NCBI GenBank assembly: GCA_963920665.1
Contig: OY987271.1
Coordinates: 11,349,350 to 11,413,349, forward strand
DNA length: 64,000 nucleotides
DNA from: Straminergon stramineum
Lineage: Eukaryota; Streptophyta; Bryopsida; Hypnales; Calliergonaceae
Direction of reading: 5' to 3'
Part shown: piece by piece, positions 35,501 through 47,540 of the stretch
Position numbering within the stretch: the first letter of the stretch is position 1
How the letters are laid out: each line of letters begins with the position of its first letter
Notes under the pieces: model-generated
Database searches by the model: none
The model's input: the letters and a program-made list of their open reading frames with translations, nothing else
What the model was told of the DNA's origin: nothing
Position numbers and translations under genes: made by a program

Positions 35501-36670
35501 AGCACAGAACTCCAACCAAGCATGTTCACCCTGGCGCAGCAATGCCAGCAGCTGCCTTCACAGGGCAGGCAGCTCTGTATCAGTCACACTGCAATTGAGG
35601 TGCAAAATCAAAAATGTAACTTGATAGGTTATAAATTTTGTTTAAAAATACAGGTAGATGGAGGTGGTAGTTTTTTTTGTGGCAATTGTGGGGACAGAAA
35701 TGTTGGACAGGTGTAGAAGAATTGGGTTGAATTGCACTGAATTCAGTTGGGGTCTATAATCGGTTTCCTACCTTACCTATTTGGGAGTGTACAAGACAAG
35801 TACTTGGTTGTCAACCATTAGTTGGTTAAGCTACAGTAAATAGGGGTATTAAGGGGACCAAAAAATTTGAAGGGACTTATAGTGGAAAACTTTAGATGTT
35901 TGGAACATGATGTACATCCCCAGGCACTTCAATAACTATTGATGTATAATAAAGGTAGATGTTTGTATAATATGAAATGTCGAATAATTAGTATGGGCCC
36001 ACATAATAACCCTATGCAGTGTAGCTTTCTAAGAAAATATTTGTCTGCTCGACAATGTTACATGGAATACTGAAGAAATTTGTAATGAAATTTTGTTTCA
36101 TTTGTGTCAAAAATAAATAAATAAATAAATTCAATAAGACATGTCGTCTAGTATGTTACATATATTGCATAGTGTAAAGATGTTTTTCCACAAGGCCCTA
36201 AACTCATACTTTGCTGGTGTGCTTATTTCAATCAGTGAGATGAGAAAACTAAGAAATTCAAATTCAAATTCCTTGATCTATGATCTGTACCCCTTACTAG
36301 ATTATTACAAAGTATTTTTCCAATCTAATCCATTTCAATCTTAAACTAACTAAGTTAAGCAGTAAAAGATATGATGGTTTAAAGGTCCTCCACCTTGTGT
36401 GGCATGATGACAGCACCATTGCTGTAAGGCTCATGGGTGGTGAGAAAGGGCATCTAAAATCTAGGTTCAAAAGAGATCACAGCTCTCTATAAAATAATGA
36501 CAATCCCTTAACTCACAATTACTTTAAAATGGGCTGATAATGAAGTACAGTCATTTTCAGGTTTGCTGGGATGATTGAAGGAATGAATGCCTCCAGAACA
36601 GCTAAGTTTAGGTCCTTAACCCTGGAAAGGGCTCTTATGGACCTAAAAGGTTCGATGGATGACTTCATTA
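32537..36670. other. Intergenic stretch without a recognised gene; microsatellites
   Basis: Only chance frames below 105 codons are present. Simple repeats are (CTTT)n at 33980-34000, (GTTCA)n at about 35273-35292 and (AAAT)n at 36111-36130. The frame at 32795-33100 (+) has no recognisable domain. Nothing else was identified. Confidence 0.45.
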
Positions 36671-36896
36671 TTAACCCCTAAACAATGAGGCAGATGTTTT
36701 TTTATCCGATGAATGACAAGGAATTCTCTTGTGTAGGACAGAAGTGCAACTATTCATCCTCGGAATTAGGGGTAGAAAGGGAAGATCTTCTACAATAGTT
36801 TGACTCCCAATTCCTTCTTTTTTCTAGAGTAGATGATGTCACACAATTCCAAAATGGCTAATTTCCATGGTCACTAGCTCGGCGTTCAAGGGTTAA
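36671..36896 (-). mobile_element. TTAA-flanked MITE, subfamily 2 (226 bp)
   Basis: It begins TTAACCCCTAAACAATGAGG and ends GGCGTTCAAGGGTTAA, an inverted copy of 5890-6120 and 48785-49014. Its right TTAA (36893-36896) is also the left TTAA of the next element. Confidence 0.85.
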
Positions 36897-37041
36897 CCCT
36901 TAAAGGATGCGGCCTCCATGACCGAGATAGTCGCCAAAATCATTGCGATTATTTGACCAATAGGTATATCCGTTGTTTCCACAATAAACAATGAAGTCAT
37001 CCATCAACCACTTTTCTGCCTTAGCGTCCTTCAAGGGTTAA
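36893..37041 (+). mobile_element. TTAA-flanked MITE, subfamily 4 (149 bp)
   Basis: It begins TTAACCCTTAAAGGATGC and ends GCGTCCTTCAAGGGTTAA, sharing its left TTAA with the preceding element. It is related to 13102-13245. Confidence 0.8.
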
Positions 37042-37054
37042 GTGTGAAAACAAA

Positions 37055-37132
37055 AAATGCACCTAGTGGTCCAATAATTGGAGTATTCTAGTGACTACTT
37101 TGGTTGGGGAGGCCTTGTTCTTCCAGGGTTAA
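37055..37132 (-). mobile_element. Fragment of TTAA subfamily 4
   Basis: An inverted partial copy of the element just upstream: CCAATAATTGGAGTATTCTA and GTTCTTCCAGGGTTAA are the diagnostic words, ending in TTAA at 37129-37132. Confidence 0.6.
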
Positions 37133-37291
37133 TACTTATTCGATCTTGTAAAACACTAAGATTTGGGATTTAGGGACTCTGGGAAATGTCCTATAATAGT
37201 TTTTATGAACATCAATTAGTTTAATTTGTTGATGATACCATAGGGCAAGGTTGTTTACTTGTTTATTTGTGTCACCATTGGGGTTTGAAAC

Positions 37292-38415
37292 TGTCGCGCC
37301 CCTTAGTGACACTTACCACCTTAAGCTCACTTTCCAAACACTTAGCACCTTAGTGCCACTAAGGTTCACGCTCTCCTAACACTGCACATGCCACGCACCC
37401 ACAATGTTAGGTTCCAACCCAAGTCACGGGGTTCCCCATTCCTCCGTGACTCCCAATCCTTTCCTTCTAATCCTTAACTCCCACAAGACACCGGGCATGT
37501 CATTTGATGACATGGGGCGGAACTTCCATTGATGTCCAAGCAATCGGTGAGGCACTACTCCCACCGGTGCTAACCGCCCTTGAATGGGACCCAACTCCCC
37601 ACTAGGCCCAACCCAACTCATTTCGGGACTCACTAATCGGGACTCACCCAACGGGACTCACACCATGGCCTAGTGTAGAGTGGGACACCACCCAACCGGT
37701 ATCAAGGAGTGCACAAGCACTCCATGGTAACACACAAGTGGTGGTGAGGCTCCAACACTAACCTCACCACCCGGGGCCACTTAGGCTCACCATGGCACCA
37801 TCCGGGAGTGAGGAGGGAGACCACCCCTCCTCATAGTACTCTCTGCGGGATTCGGCAGCCCCCCCCCCATACTAGAGGTCACCGGGACCCCCCAAGATGC
37901 ACCCCATCTTGGAAGACCACCCATTTCTCCCGATTCGCACTACTTTGGGACTCCCGAACTTCCACCCGGCATAACTTTGCGGTCCGGGATCCAAATCGCA
38001 CATGCGACCCCATTTTCGACATCTACGCGACGCGTAGATGCCGATGGACTACTCACTTGCTCCATTCGGACAAGTACTCGCAAAGATGTCGCCCTCCAAA
38101 GATTCGGGACACTCCCGGCGCGGCCAGAGCACTCCCGGGGCGACCGGGACACCCCCAACTTTGAACGCCCATAACTTTTGACTCGCAAGTCCAAATCACG
38201 CGTTCTTTGGACGGCTAGAAGCGTCTTCTCAAGACCTTTCCAAGCATGTATTACACGCCTTCAAATTCATCCGGATCAGAGCGCTACATCGCTCTGATCG
38301 CTCGGGACTCCTAGTCCCCCTCACCTCATCTCTTGCAAGGCTTGGGGAGTCACCCCCAATGTCCCCCTTGCTCACCAAGGTGGCACGGGCACGCCTTGTG
38401 ATGAGGGTCGTGACA
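37292..38415 (-). repeat. 3' LTR of the chromovirus (1124 bp)
   Basis: Ends are TGTCGCGCCCC and GGTCGTGACA on the + strand. It matches 43949-45112 almost base for base and has two 20-bp GC-rich units (38106-38145) where the other LTR has four. Confidence 0.95.
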
Positions 38416-38430
38416 CTCACCCCCACCAAA
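38416..38430 (-). other. Polypurine tract next to the 3' LTR
   Basis: Read on the minus strand it is TTTGGTGGGGGTGAG immediately before the LTR start TGTCACGACC; such tracts prime plus-strand DNA synthesis. Confidence 0.7.
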
Positions 38431-39304
38431 TAGCGTCGATGCCCTCATCGACATTACTTCATGCCGGTAGTGTTAAGTTTCTAAGGTAGCCCACCTCCTT
38501 AACACTTGCATTGTGTTCCCGGGTAGCTAGCCCCACAATGCACCAAGTCCCCTTACTTGGTCTAAATGGCTAAGTCCTCAAAGGTGTCATTAGATAGGTC
38601 TTAGGTCCAAGGCACCCTAGCCTTCTTCCAAGAGAGGACCTAATCTAACTAGACCTACCTACCTTGAGACTCTCTCGAACTTAATTGGCTCAAAGGAACT
38701 TTCCCAAACCTTAGTTCCAAGCTAGGCCCAACTAGCCTATCACATTTCTCACTTGACTTAGGATGATTTCAAGGCTAACCAACTTCCACTTGGACGCAAC
38801 TCCAAGACCCCTTTCTAACATTTCTGCCATTAAGTGATGAACTTTGCCCGCCTCAGGATAGTGTCAAGTCCCACCCGACTTGTCTTTGCTTCACTCTAGA
38901 GACATAGTTGATCAAGCTATGCGTTATCGATGGACAACTCGCAAAAGCACTTTTATAAGCCCGTGCCACTACCTTGTCCCCGCCCGGGCAAGTCCAAGGC
39001 TTGGGACTTATGTGGAATCACCCATTCACAACCCCCAAGCCAAGGCCCCTAATTGGCAGCATTCCAAAAGTTGGCTTCGCATATCACTTCAATCCTCATC
39101 TACCCAACTTACCTCTAATGAAGAGACTAGGACTCATCTCACATTTTTAAGCCACACAATTCCGAAATGCACTTACAACCTCAAGCAACTTTATTGCCAA
39201 CCAAGTATTACAAAGTGTGCCTAGCACAACTTCCTAACCAAGCACTAAGCAAAGTCTACCCAAGTGTGGTGTTTCACCCCCACCAACAAAGGTTGATGTC
39301 CTCA
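38416..39304 (-). other. Non-coding stretch between pol and the 3' LTR
   Basis: About 890 bp following the stop codon of gag-pol. Open frames here are short and lack known domains. No envelope-like frame was seen. Confidence 0.6.
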
Positions 39305-42300
39305 TCAACGCATCCGTCCTCGTTTGTTGCCTTGCCTTTGAGCTTCATACAAGTCCACTACCTCCTTGGCATTGACCATATGTTTGACCTCTACCCAAGT
39401 TGCTTCCTTCTCATGATATCCCCGCCATTTCACCAAGTACTCTTTACCTTTCCTCTTGGTGTTCCTACTTTTCAAGATCCCTTCCACCTCATACTCAAGG
39501 TGGTCACCAACCAACTCCGGTGGAGGCCGCAACACTTGCTTGCGCTCCGGCCTCAAGGTATCTTCATAATATGGCTTGAGCAATGAAACATGAAAAGTTG
39601 GATGCACCTTGATCTCCGGTGGTAATGTTAACTTATAGACATCTTCAAACAAGCGCTTTTCAATGACAAACGGACCCGCATACTTTGCCATGAATTTGGG
39701 AGTTAGGCCCTCCGGTAAGGTGAAGTTCTTCACATTCAACCAAACCTTTTTGCCCTCCTCATACTCAACATGGCGTCGCCCTTTGTTCACTTGGTCCACA
39801 TACCTCTTTTGTGCTTTGGCTAACCATACCTTGGTCTTTTCGAGCATTTGCTCCCTTTTGGCAATCAAGTCCTCCGCATCTTGGTTTGGCAACGGCTCCA
39901 CTTGTGCTTGCTCCAAGGCTAAGTCGGTAGGCATAAGTGGCTCCACTCCATAGGCCACTTTGAACGGTGATTCCCTGGTCGCCGCATGCTTAGCTTTGTT
40001 GTAACTAAACTCTGCCAAAACCAAGTACTCCGTCCAATCACTTTGGTCTGCACTCACGTAATTCCTTAGGTATTGATTGAGAACCCCATTCACCCTCTCC
40101 GTTTGTCCATCGGTTTGAGGATGAAATGCCGTGCTAAACGCAAGTTTAGTCTTCATCTTACGAAACAAGTGCCTCCAAAATGCACTTGTAAACTTAGGGT
40201 CTCTATCCGAAACAATCACCCTTGGCAATCCGTGATGTCGCCACCACATGTTGAGGAACAAGACCGCGATCTCCAATGTGGTCGCCGTCCCCCGAGTTGG
40301 CTCCATGAGTGCCAACTTGCTAAAGCGATCTACCACCACAAAGATCGCATCATACCCTCGTGACATCGGAAGGCTCGTGATGAAGTCCATGGAAACACAT
40401 TCCCATGGCCCACTTGGAATAGGCAAAGGTCGTAACAATCCCGCTTGCTTTTGATAAGATGCCCGGTTGCCTTGGCAAATGACACAAGTCTTCACATAAT
40501 GGGTAATGTCTTCTTTCATCCCCGGCCAATAAAACCTCTTGCTAACCGAACATATGGTGGATTTCTCCCCCCTATGCCCGGCCAAGGGGTTATCATGTTC
40601 CTCTTTCAACACGGTTAACCTCAACTTGCCACTTGGAACATACACCCTAGTTTGTTTGAACTTGATCAAGCCTTCATGCAACCGGATTCCTTTCACTTTC
40701 TTACCACTTCGCAAGTCACTCAAAAACTTTTGAGCTTCCGGGTCCTTCATATACGCCTCCCTTATCTTCCTAGCCAAGTCCCCTTCACCCGCATACATCA
40801 TGCGCAAAATTTGGGTGGTACTTGGCCTATGCTCCTCCTTCCGACTTAGTGCATCCGGCACTACATTCTCACGCCCCGGCTTGTGGATCAACTCCACATT
40901 CATAAGTGCCAAGGTATCATACCACCTCAATTGCTTTGGTGACACCCGAGCTTGGTTCTCAAAGTACTTCAAAGACACATTATCGGTGTATACCTTGGTC
41001 TTATGAAGACCAAGGTAATGTTGCCATGTCTTCAAACAATGCACCACGGCAAACATTCCCTTCTCATGCGTTGGCCACTTGGTTTGAGTTCCATCAAGCT
41101 TTTTGCTCTCAAACGCAATAGGCCGCCCATCTTGCATGAGCACTCCCCCAATGGCAAAGTCGCTTGCATCGGTGTGCACCTCAAAAGGTTTCTCAAACTC
41201 GGGAAACTTCAATACTGGTGGAGAAGAAAGCTTTTGTTTGAGTTCTTCAAATGATCTCTCACAATCATCCGTCCACACTATGGCAAGGTTTTTCTTCAAT
41301 AAGTCGGACATAGGCTTGGCAATTTTGGAAAAGTCACGAATGAACCGTCTATAATAATTGGCCAATCCAAGAAAGGATCTAACTCCCTTTTGGGTTGTAG
41401 GCCTTTTCCACTTTTGAATTGCCTCTACCTTTTTGTTGTCCGGCTTGATTCCCGACCCCGTCATAATGTGTCCCAAGAACTCCATTTCCATCAAACCAAA
41501 CTCACTTTTCTCCCCATTTGCATACAACTTGTTATCCCTTAGTTTTTGAAGCACCACCTCAAGATGCCTAGCATGCTCCTCCGCCGTCTTGGAAAACACC
41601 AAAATGTCATCAATGTATACAATGACCAACTCATCAAGCTCTTCATGAAATATCATATTCATGAGTGTGGTAAAAGTCGAAGGCCCATTACACAATCCAA
41701 ATGGCATGACCAAAAACTCATAGGACCCATATCTTGTCCTACAAGCCGTTTTCTCAACGTCACCCTCCGCAATGCGAATTTGGTAGTAACCCGATTTCAA
41801 GTCAATGCGGCTATAGTACTTAGCCCCCGCCAACCGATCAAAGAGATCATCAATTCGAGGCAAAGGATAGTTGTTCTTGATGGTCACCTTATTTAGAGCC
41901 CGGTAATCCACACACATGCGAAGTTTCCCATCTTTCTTGTCCACAAACAAGACCGGTGCTCCATAAGGTGACTTGCTTTGGCGAATATACCCCTTTGCCA
42001 AAAGCTCCTTGAGTTGTTTCTTCAACTCTTCCAACTCCCTTTGGTTCAATCTATATGGTGCCTTGGACGGTGGCTCCGACCCCGGCACCACCTCAATCTT
42101 GTGATCCACTTCTCTCTTTGGTGGTAGCTCATCGGGCAACTCTTGAGTAAGTACGTCCACAAACTTTCGGATTACATCACCAACACATTTTGGAGGTTGC
42201 TTCCCCTTAGCACCTCCATGGCTAACTCCTTCATGTGAGTCCGCCCGCATCACAATCAAAAACCTATTTTCCTCTAGGTCCTCAATGCTAGCTAGTAGGA

Positions 42301-43603
42301 TTCGACTCCCCAATAATGAAGGAGTCCTAGTTATTTCCAACTCTATTTCCCTACCATTCGCATTAGCGACAACCTTCACCTTTGGTCGCCGCCGTATATC
42401 TACCTCATATGTATCCAAAAAGGTATTTCCTAGGATGAAGTCCACTCCATCCATATCACATACGGTGAAGTCTTCCACAAAAGAAAATTCTCCACACTTC
42501 ACCTCCACATCCGTCACAATGTGGCTTGTTTGGTGAGGCTTACCCTTGGCAAACCTCACATTGATGGGCTTGCTTGCCTTAGTCTTTTGCAAGCCCAACT
42601 CCTCCACCGCTCTTGGACTTATAAACGAGTGGGTTGCCCCTGTATCCAACAAAAATGAAACATCACGTTGGCCAATGGTCCCTTGGAGAAATAACAACCT
42701 TGGTTTTATTTTGGTTCTACTTGCCTTAGCCACAAAGCCCCCATGAAGCAAGTGTTTTGTCAAATGGGTGCGCATGCTTTGAGTACTCACCCGCGGTTTG
42801 GTGCAACCCTTTGCCATGTGGCCCTTCTCACCACAATTGAAGCAAGTCATTTGACTTCCATCCCCCTTTGGCTTGTTGTCACCTTCCGTTTTTCCTTTAG
42901 TAGAACCCCCTTTATTCCCACTTGGTTGTCCTCCATCTTGCCCATGCTTCCGCTTTTGCCAAACACGTTTCCTTAGTTGGTGCTTCGAATGTGCCTTGGT
43001 AGATTCATGTGTTGAGGCCCCATCTTTGGACCTCTTGTTGGGACCTTCATCGTCCCCAATCCTCTCTGCAAGCTTCAATAACTCAGCACATGATTCTGGC
43101 AACCTTGGCATTCGAAGCAATGCTCGTTCCGCCCAACTTTGGAGTCCATTGAAGAAAATGATCTTCTTCGCCAATTCATCTAACTTTGGGAGTACACTTA
43201 GTTGTGCGTTGAACTCCCGCACATACCCCCTCAAAGTGCCGGTTTGCTTCAACCGCACTAATGCCATCCCATCACGAAGGTCTTGGTACTCCGGTGTGAA
43301 CCGGTTACCTAGTAGTTCCTTGAAACTAGCCCAATCAAGGTTCTCCACCACCTCCCCATTCTCCTCTTTGTATTGGGTCCACCACGTCAAGGCATGATCC
43401 TTCAAGAAAGTCACCGCAATAGTGATCTTGTCCTCTTCAAATGCACGTTGAGCTTCGAAGTACATCTCCATCTCCACAAAAAAGTCCTTAACCTTATGAG
43501 CCTTGCCCATCCCCGTGAAAGAAGAGGGCATGTTGGTCTTGCACAACTTGTGGGATGAAGAGCTTGAGCTCTTCTCTTTTAGCTCTCTAATTTCCCCTTG
43601 CAT
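39305..43603 (-). CDS. Chromovirus gag-pol polyprotein, open for 1432 residues
   Basis: The longest frame in the window covers most of gag and all of pol. In order: gag capsid-like region (about 25-185), CCHC zinc knuckle with Cys254, Cys257, His262 and Cys267; aspartic protease DTG (320-322); reverse transcriptase (about 535-710) with YIDD (663-666), a variant of YxDD; RNase H starting near HTDAS (810-814); integrase with zinc site His1003, His1010, Cys1040, Cys1043 and the DDE triad Asp1073, Asp1133, Glu1169 with 35 residues between the last two; a chromodomain at about 1368-1420. No stop or frameshift breaks pol. The first Met of this frame is not the natural start: the amino-terminal part of gag lies upstream in another frame (next entry). 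Chromodomains are thought to steer integration to particular histone marks. Confidence 0.95.
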   Translation of the reverse strand: MQGEIRELKEKSSSSSSHKLCKTNMPSSFTGMGKAHKVKDFFVEMEMYFEAQRAFEEDKITIAVTFLKDHALTWWTQYKEENGEVVENLDWASFKELLGNRFTPEYQDLRDGMALVRLKQTGTLRGYVREFNAQLSVLPKLDELAKKIIFFNGLQSWAERALLRMPRLPESCAELLKLAERIGDDEGPNKRSKDGASTHESTKAHSKHQLRKRVWQKRKHGQDGGQPSGNKGGSTKGKTEGDNKPKGDGSQMTCFNCGEKGHMAKGCTKPRVSTQSMRTHLTKHLLHGGFVAKASRTKIKPRLLFLQGTIGQRDVSFLLDTGATHSFISPRAVEELGLQKTKASKPINVRFAKGKPHQTSHIVTDVEVKCGEFSFVEDFTVCDMDGVDFILGNTFLDTYEVDIRRRPKVKVVANANGREIELEITRTPSLLGSRILLASIEDLEENRFLIVMRADSHEGVSHGGAKGKQPPKCVGDVIRKFVDVLTQELPDELPPKREVDHKIEVVPGSEPPSKAPYRLNQRELEELKKQLKELLAKGYIRQSKSPYGAPVLFVDKKDGKLRMCVDYRALNKVTIKNNYPLPRIDDLFDRLAGAKYYSRIDLKSGYYQIRIAEGDVEKTACRTRYGSYEFLVMPFGLCNGPSTFTTLMNMIFHEELDELVIVYIDDILVFSKTAEEHARHLEVVLQKLRDNKLYANGEKSEFGLMEMEFLGHIMTGSGIKPDNKKVEAIQKWKRPTTQKGVRSFLGLANYYRRFIRDFSKIAKPMSDLLKKNLAIVWTDDCERSFEELKQKLSSPPVLKFPEFEKPFEVHTDASDFAIGGVLMQDGRPIAFESKKLDGTQTKWPTHEKGMFAVVHCLKTWQHYLGLHKTKVYTDNVSLKYFENQARVSPKQLRWYDTLALMNVELIHKPGRENVVPDALSRKEEHRPSTTQILRMMYAGEGDLARKIREAYMKDPEAQKFLSDLRSGKKVKGIRLHEGLIKFKQTRVYVPSGKLRLTVLKEEHDNPLAGHRGEKSTICSVSKRFYWPGMKEDITHYVKTCVICQGNRASYQKQAGLLRPLPIPSGPWECVSMDFITSLPMSRGYDAIFVVVDRFSKLALMEPTRGTATTLEIAVLFLNMWWRHHGLPRVIVSDRDPKFTSAFWRHLFRKMKTKLAFSTAFHPQTDGQTERVNGVLNQYLRNYVSADQSDWTEYLVLAEFSYNKAKHAATRESPFKVAYGVEPLMPTDLALEQAQVEPLPNQDAEDLIAKREQMLEKTKVWLAKAQKRYVDQVNKGRRHVEYEEGKKVWLNVKNFTLPEGLTPKFMAKYAGPFVIEKRLFEDVYKLTLPPEIKVHPTFHVSLLKPYYEDTLRPERKQVLRPPPELVGDHLEYEVEGILKSRNTKRKGKEYLVKWRGYHEKEATWVEVKHMVNAKEVVDLYEAQRQGNKRGRMR

Positions 43604-43902
43604 GTCCCGAAGAGTTTGACAAGTTCCTCAAACATCACATCACGTGACTTCCTTTTCCGACTTCGTGGTGCCCTCAAAGGACTAGAGGCGGTATCCCGAT
43701 TGTCTTCACTAGCTTCTTGGTTCCCACTATGTTTCATAGCTAGCCCTTCTTGCTTCGCTATGGGGTTCACTCATTCCTCCGAAGAGTGCACCCTTTCACC
43801 TTGTGTTTCTGAGGCTTCTCCATGCTCTTGACCTTGACTACGTGTCCGTCGACCTTGTTCACAAGGCTCAACTTCCCCAACTTTGGTACCCTTTCTAGCC
43901 AT
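43604..43902 (-). pseudogene. Broken amino-terminal part of gag
   Basis: From an ATG at 43902 (46 bp inside the 5' LTR edge) the frame reads a charged stretch beginning MARKGTKVGEVE, then meets an in-frame TGA at 43771-43773. The same frame resumes and continues to a TAA near 43579, overlapping the start of the 1432-residue frame in another phase. A 1-nt frame change near 43604-43615 would account for the overlap. So gag carries one stop and one frameshift here, both within the first 100 codons. Confidence 0.75.
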
Positions 43903-43930
43903 GCCTTCCAAACTCCGTCGCACTACGTAG

Positions 43931-43947
43931 CCTTGCTCCGATACCAA
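43931..43947 (-). other. Primer binding site, initiator-Met tRNA type
   Basis: Read on the minus strand just after the 5' LTR it is TTGGTATCGGAGCAAGG. This resembles the TGGTATCAGAGC complement of plant initiator-Met tRNA with one mismatch. It lies one or two bases inside the LTR edge. Confidence 0.85.
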
Positions 43948-43948
43948 G

Positions 43949-45112
43949 TGTCGCGCCCCTTAGTGACACTTACCACCTTAAGCTCACTTTCCAAACACTT
44001 AGCACCTTAGTGCCACTAAGGTTCACGCTCTCCTAACACTGCACATGCCACGCACCCACAATGTTAGGTTCCAACCCAAGTCACGGGGTTCCCCATTCCT
44101 CCGTGACTCCCAATCCTTTCCTTCTAATCCTTAACTCCCACAAGACACCGGGCATGTCATTTGATGACATGGGGCGGAACTTCCATTGATGTCCAAGCAA
44201 TCGGTGAGGCACTACTCCCACCGGTGCTAACCGCCCTTGAATGGGACCCAACTCCCCACTAGGCCCAACCCAACTCATTTCGGGACTCACTAATCGGGAC
44301 TCACCCAACGGGACTCACACCATGGCCTAGTGTAGAGTGGGACACCACCCAACCGGTATCAAGGAGTGCACAAGCACTCCATGGTAACACACAAGTGGTG
44401 GTGAGGCTCCAACACTAACCTCACCACCCGGGGCCACTTAGGCTCACCATGGCACCATCCGGGAGTGAGGAGGGAGACCACCCCTCCTCATAGTACTCTC
44501 TGCGGGATTCGGCAGCCCCCCCCCCATACTAGAGGTCACCGGGACCCCCCAAGATGCACCCCATCTTGGAAGACCACCCATTTCTCCCGATTCGCACTAC
44601 TTTGGGACTCCCGAACTTCCACCCGGCATAACTTTGCGGTCCGGGATCCAAATCGCACATGCGACCCCATTTTCGACATCTACGCGACGCGTAGATGCCG
44701 ATGGACTACTCACTTGCTCCATTCGGACAAGTACTCGCAAAGATGTCGCCCTCCAAAGATTCGGGACACTCCCGGCGCGGCCGGGACACTCCCGGCGCGG
44801 CCAGAGCACTCCCGGCGCGACCAGGGCGCTCCCGGCGCGACCGGGACACCCCCAACTTTGAACGCCCATAACTTTTGACTCGCAAGTCCAAATCACACGT
44901 TCTTTGGACGGCTAGAAGCGTCTTCTCAAGACCTTTCCAAGCATGTATCACACGCCTTCAAATTCATCCGGATCAGAGCGCTACATCGCTCTGATCGCTC
45001 GGGACTCCTAGTCCCCCTCACCTCATCTCTTGCAAGGCTTGGGGAGTCACCCCCAATGTCCCCCTTGCTCACCAAGGTGGCACGGGCACGCCTTGTGATG
45101 AGGGTCGTGACA
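43949..45112 (-). repeat. 5' LTR of the chromovirus (1164 bp)
   Basis: Ends TGTCGCGCCCC and GGTCGTGACA on the + strand. It contains four 20-bp units GGGACACTCCCGGCGCGGCC and variants (44763-44842), two more than the other LTR, which accounts exactly for the 40-bp difference in length. It should hold the promoter. Confidence 0.95.
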
Positions 45113-45582
45113 GAAACCTAGTCTCCACTACTAAAATAGTGAGTCTTAGCATTCAATGAGCCTACTTCCCTTCAATGTTTAATGCCACCTTTTTCTTCCA
45201 TTTATATCCTTCATATTCCTTGTTCAATGATGAGACCATGTGCTGTAATTATTTTTCCAAGGCCATTTTTGACTCCTTTCTCATGTTTTTTAACCTTTTG
45301 CTTGAAAAAATTGTCACATGGGTGACAATGTATTGAAAATTTCAGAAATTGGATGGATTAGTGTGGAGAGAAAGGATAGAAGTCGAAAAAATGGAATAGG
45401 TTTGGACTTTGGGCTTGGACTTTGGACTTTGGCCTTTGGAGGCTTTATACTATGGCCAGCCAAAGGCTTCAATTCCTAGTTTTTTTGGCCTATTTATTGC
45501 TCATTTCCTTGGACTCTCACCAAAGTTTGGCCACTCAATCCCATAGCCTCTCGACTTGGACGCCCATAGTGTGAAGAGGCCC
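45113..45582 (-). mobile_element. Right part of an older repeat that hosts the retrotransposon
   Basis: This stretch is an inverted, closely similar copy of 58604 to about 59050, ending in ATAGTGTGAAGAGGCCC followed by TTA. The part left of the retrotransposon (about 37250-37291, GTTTATTTGTGTCACCATTG) continues the same copy. Further left the similarity is lost, so the host copy is truncated or rearranged there. Confidence 0.75.
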
Positions 45583-45585
45583 TTA

Positions 45586-47045
45586 GTGAGGTTAGCATAT
45601 CAAATTTTCTACAAATGTAGTTGAGGAAGCCATGTGGTGGCCTTACGGTCCTTTAGGGAGTAAACTTATTTCAACCGGTAACAAGACTCACCAACACTAA
45701 AGAAATTGAATGAAAAAACCTTGCTTGAATGTTTACTTGGACAATTTAGATGTAGTTAACTTGGGCAAGCTACCCCAACAAGGCTAGTGATCCTATTTTC
45801 GTCACAAGTTTACAATTTCAACAAGTGAATAAGGATAACATTTGGCTACTCTAGTCATGTCTTGCAACTAATCCACTGCTTTTATTGTTATTACTTTCAT
45901 AAGGGGGCTATGACATCATTCTTCATGGCAACCTGACTACGCCGTATGGGCTCTTCCACCCTTACGGACCTTTGGCCTTCATTTGTTACGTGAACAAAGT
46001 GGTTTCGGAACCGAAGGTCATTATAGGCTAGTAAGACTAGCCCCTCAAATGACCCTAGTTCTTAGGGCAAAGTCTTTTTCCTTCTTTCTAGTAGTATTTT
46101 ATTGGTAGACAAATTTTGAGTAGGCAAATTCTCACTCCCATATTGTTTTAGCAAATGAAACAATAGAAATGAGTAATGCAATAGACAGAATTGCCAAAAC
46201 ATCTCTCATGAACTATATTGTTCATCCAAATAGTAGATAATATTGAGAATGAAAATCATAAAAATATTAATTGCTTCCAATATTGCATTGTTAATAGGAC
46301 TTACCTTGGACTACAATGTTTGTTGGAATTGGGGAATTGTGAGGAATAATTGCAAATAGAAGGTCCATAATACAAGTATTTATTGTTAATCACAATTTTA
46401 AAGGTGATGGAGTTGTTAGATGCTTGGAATTTTTTTTATAGATTCTTTTCAAGAGAAAAGTGGAAGCAACATCTATTATAAGAAAGCAAAAAACCCACTC
46501 ACCTTTGTCCATGGAAAAATTCTCATAGGCTCAAAGGTAAAAACTAAGGCATCAAAAGTGAATTCAAATAGTTTTAAAATGCACCCATTACTTCAAGGTT
46601 CATCTCTTGTATTCTTAATTCAAGATATATTCTCCAATTGGACATCTAAATTATTCATAAGAGATAGACTTAATTAGAATAGGGGCCTTGCATAACAAAT
46701 ACTATTTGTCTAAATTTCACCCATTGTTCATCTAAAATCTTCAATGTAGGTATTCCATTATACCTTTACTAATGAATGGACCATTTCCCTACAGCTTAAA
46801 TTGTTACATTGGCTTGTTTTGACACAAACTAGGGTCAATATAAGTTTATTTGCTCTGGGAATGATTATAAGGTAACTACACGGGTGAAGAAACTATTCAT
46901 TACACCTTGTCTATGGTATGTGTATCATTATTTGGATTCACCTCCGTGGGTTTGCATTCTATTTTTATGTTCTCTTTATTTCAAGAAACCTTCAATGTGT
47001 GCCAAAAAAATAATAAAAATCAACAAAGCTTTTTAACATCACGTA
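45586..47045. other. AT-rich intergenic stretch
   Basis: A CGGTCCTTTAGGGAGTAA word at 45649-45666 looks like a decayed TTAA-element end. Otherwise no gene or repeat was recognised; frames of 85 codons or fewer are chance. Confidence 0.4.
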
Positions 47046-47540
47046 TTAACCCCTAAAGCACCAAACCACTTTTTTTGGCAACATAGTGATTTTAGGTAAC
47101 TCAATATAAATAGAATTTTTAATTTTTTTCTTTGAAATTTTCACACAACATGTGGATGAAGTTTCCCTTCAAGGCCCAACAATTTTCATAACTCTTGACT
47201 ACATAGTTAAAAAGTTATTGTATGATATGTAGAGAGAGTTATGGAGGGTTGCAAGTTGTAGGATCTACACATTTTGAGGTAAAATGTTTGAAAGATGAAA
47301 TCTAACCATTTGGGAAGGGTTAAAAATACTTTTTTTTCTGAAACCCAAGCATCATAATCTTGCAATTGGTAAGGTTTCTTATTTTGAAATTTGAAAAGTG
47401 TGTACTCTAACAAGTCAAATAAAGAACCATATGGTTTCATTTGCTAAAAAATAATTATAGATGAAGATTTCAGCCTTATTTTAAAGACTAAAATTTTCAA
47501 GCAGTTTTGGGACTCTAAACATTAATTTTTTAGGAGTTAA
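47046..47540 (+). mobile_element. TTAA-flanked MITE (495 bp)
   Basis: It begins TTAACCCCTAAAGCACC and ends TTTTTTAGGAGTTAA. Its right TTAA (47537-47540) is followed directly by CCCTTGAAAGGCCCTTGG, the start of another element of the superfamily whose far end was not found. It is non-coding. Confidence 0.65.

Larger units (their letters stand above)
37292..45112 (-). mobile_element. Ty3/gypsy chromovirus LTR retrotransposon (7821 bp)
   Basis: A complete element with LTRs at both ends beginning TGTC and ending GACA. The 5-bp target duplication GAAAC is at 37287-37291 and 45113-45117. In transcription order (minus strand) it holds the 5' LTR, an initiator-Met-like PBS, gag-pol with protease, RT, RNase H, integrase and chromodomain, a non-coding stretch of about 890 bp (38416-39304), a purine tract and the 3' LTR. 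The C-terminal chromodomain places it among chromoviruses. The LTRs differ by only about three substitutions seen by eye plus a 40-bp length change, so insertion is recent. It cannot make an intact gag as it stands (see the coding entries). Confidence 0.97.

Noticed and set aside
37424..38429. Frames of 65-118 codons within the LTRs (also 43822-44951)
   Set aside because: They lie in LTR sequence, are repeated in both LTRs and lack domains; the frames change with the 20-bp unit number.
39663..43397. Many + strand frames of 60-174 codons
   Set aside because: They are antisense shadows of the chromovirus gag-pol frame.
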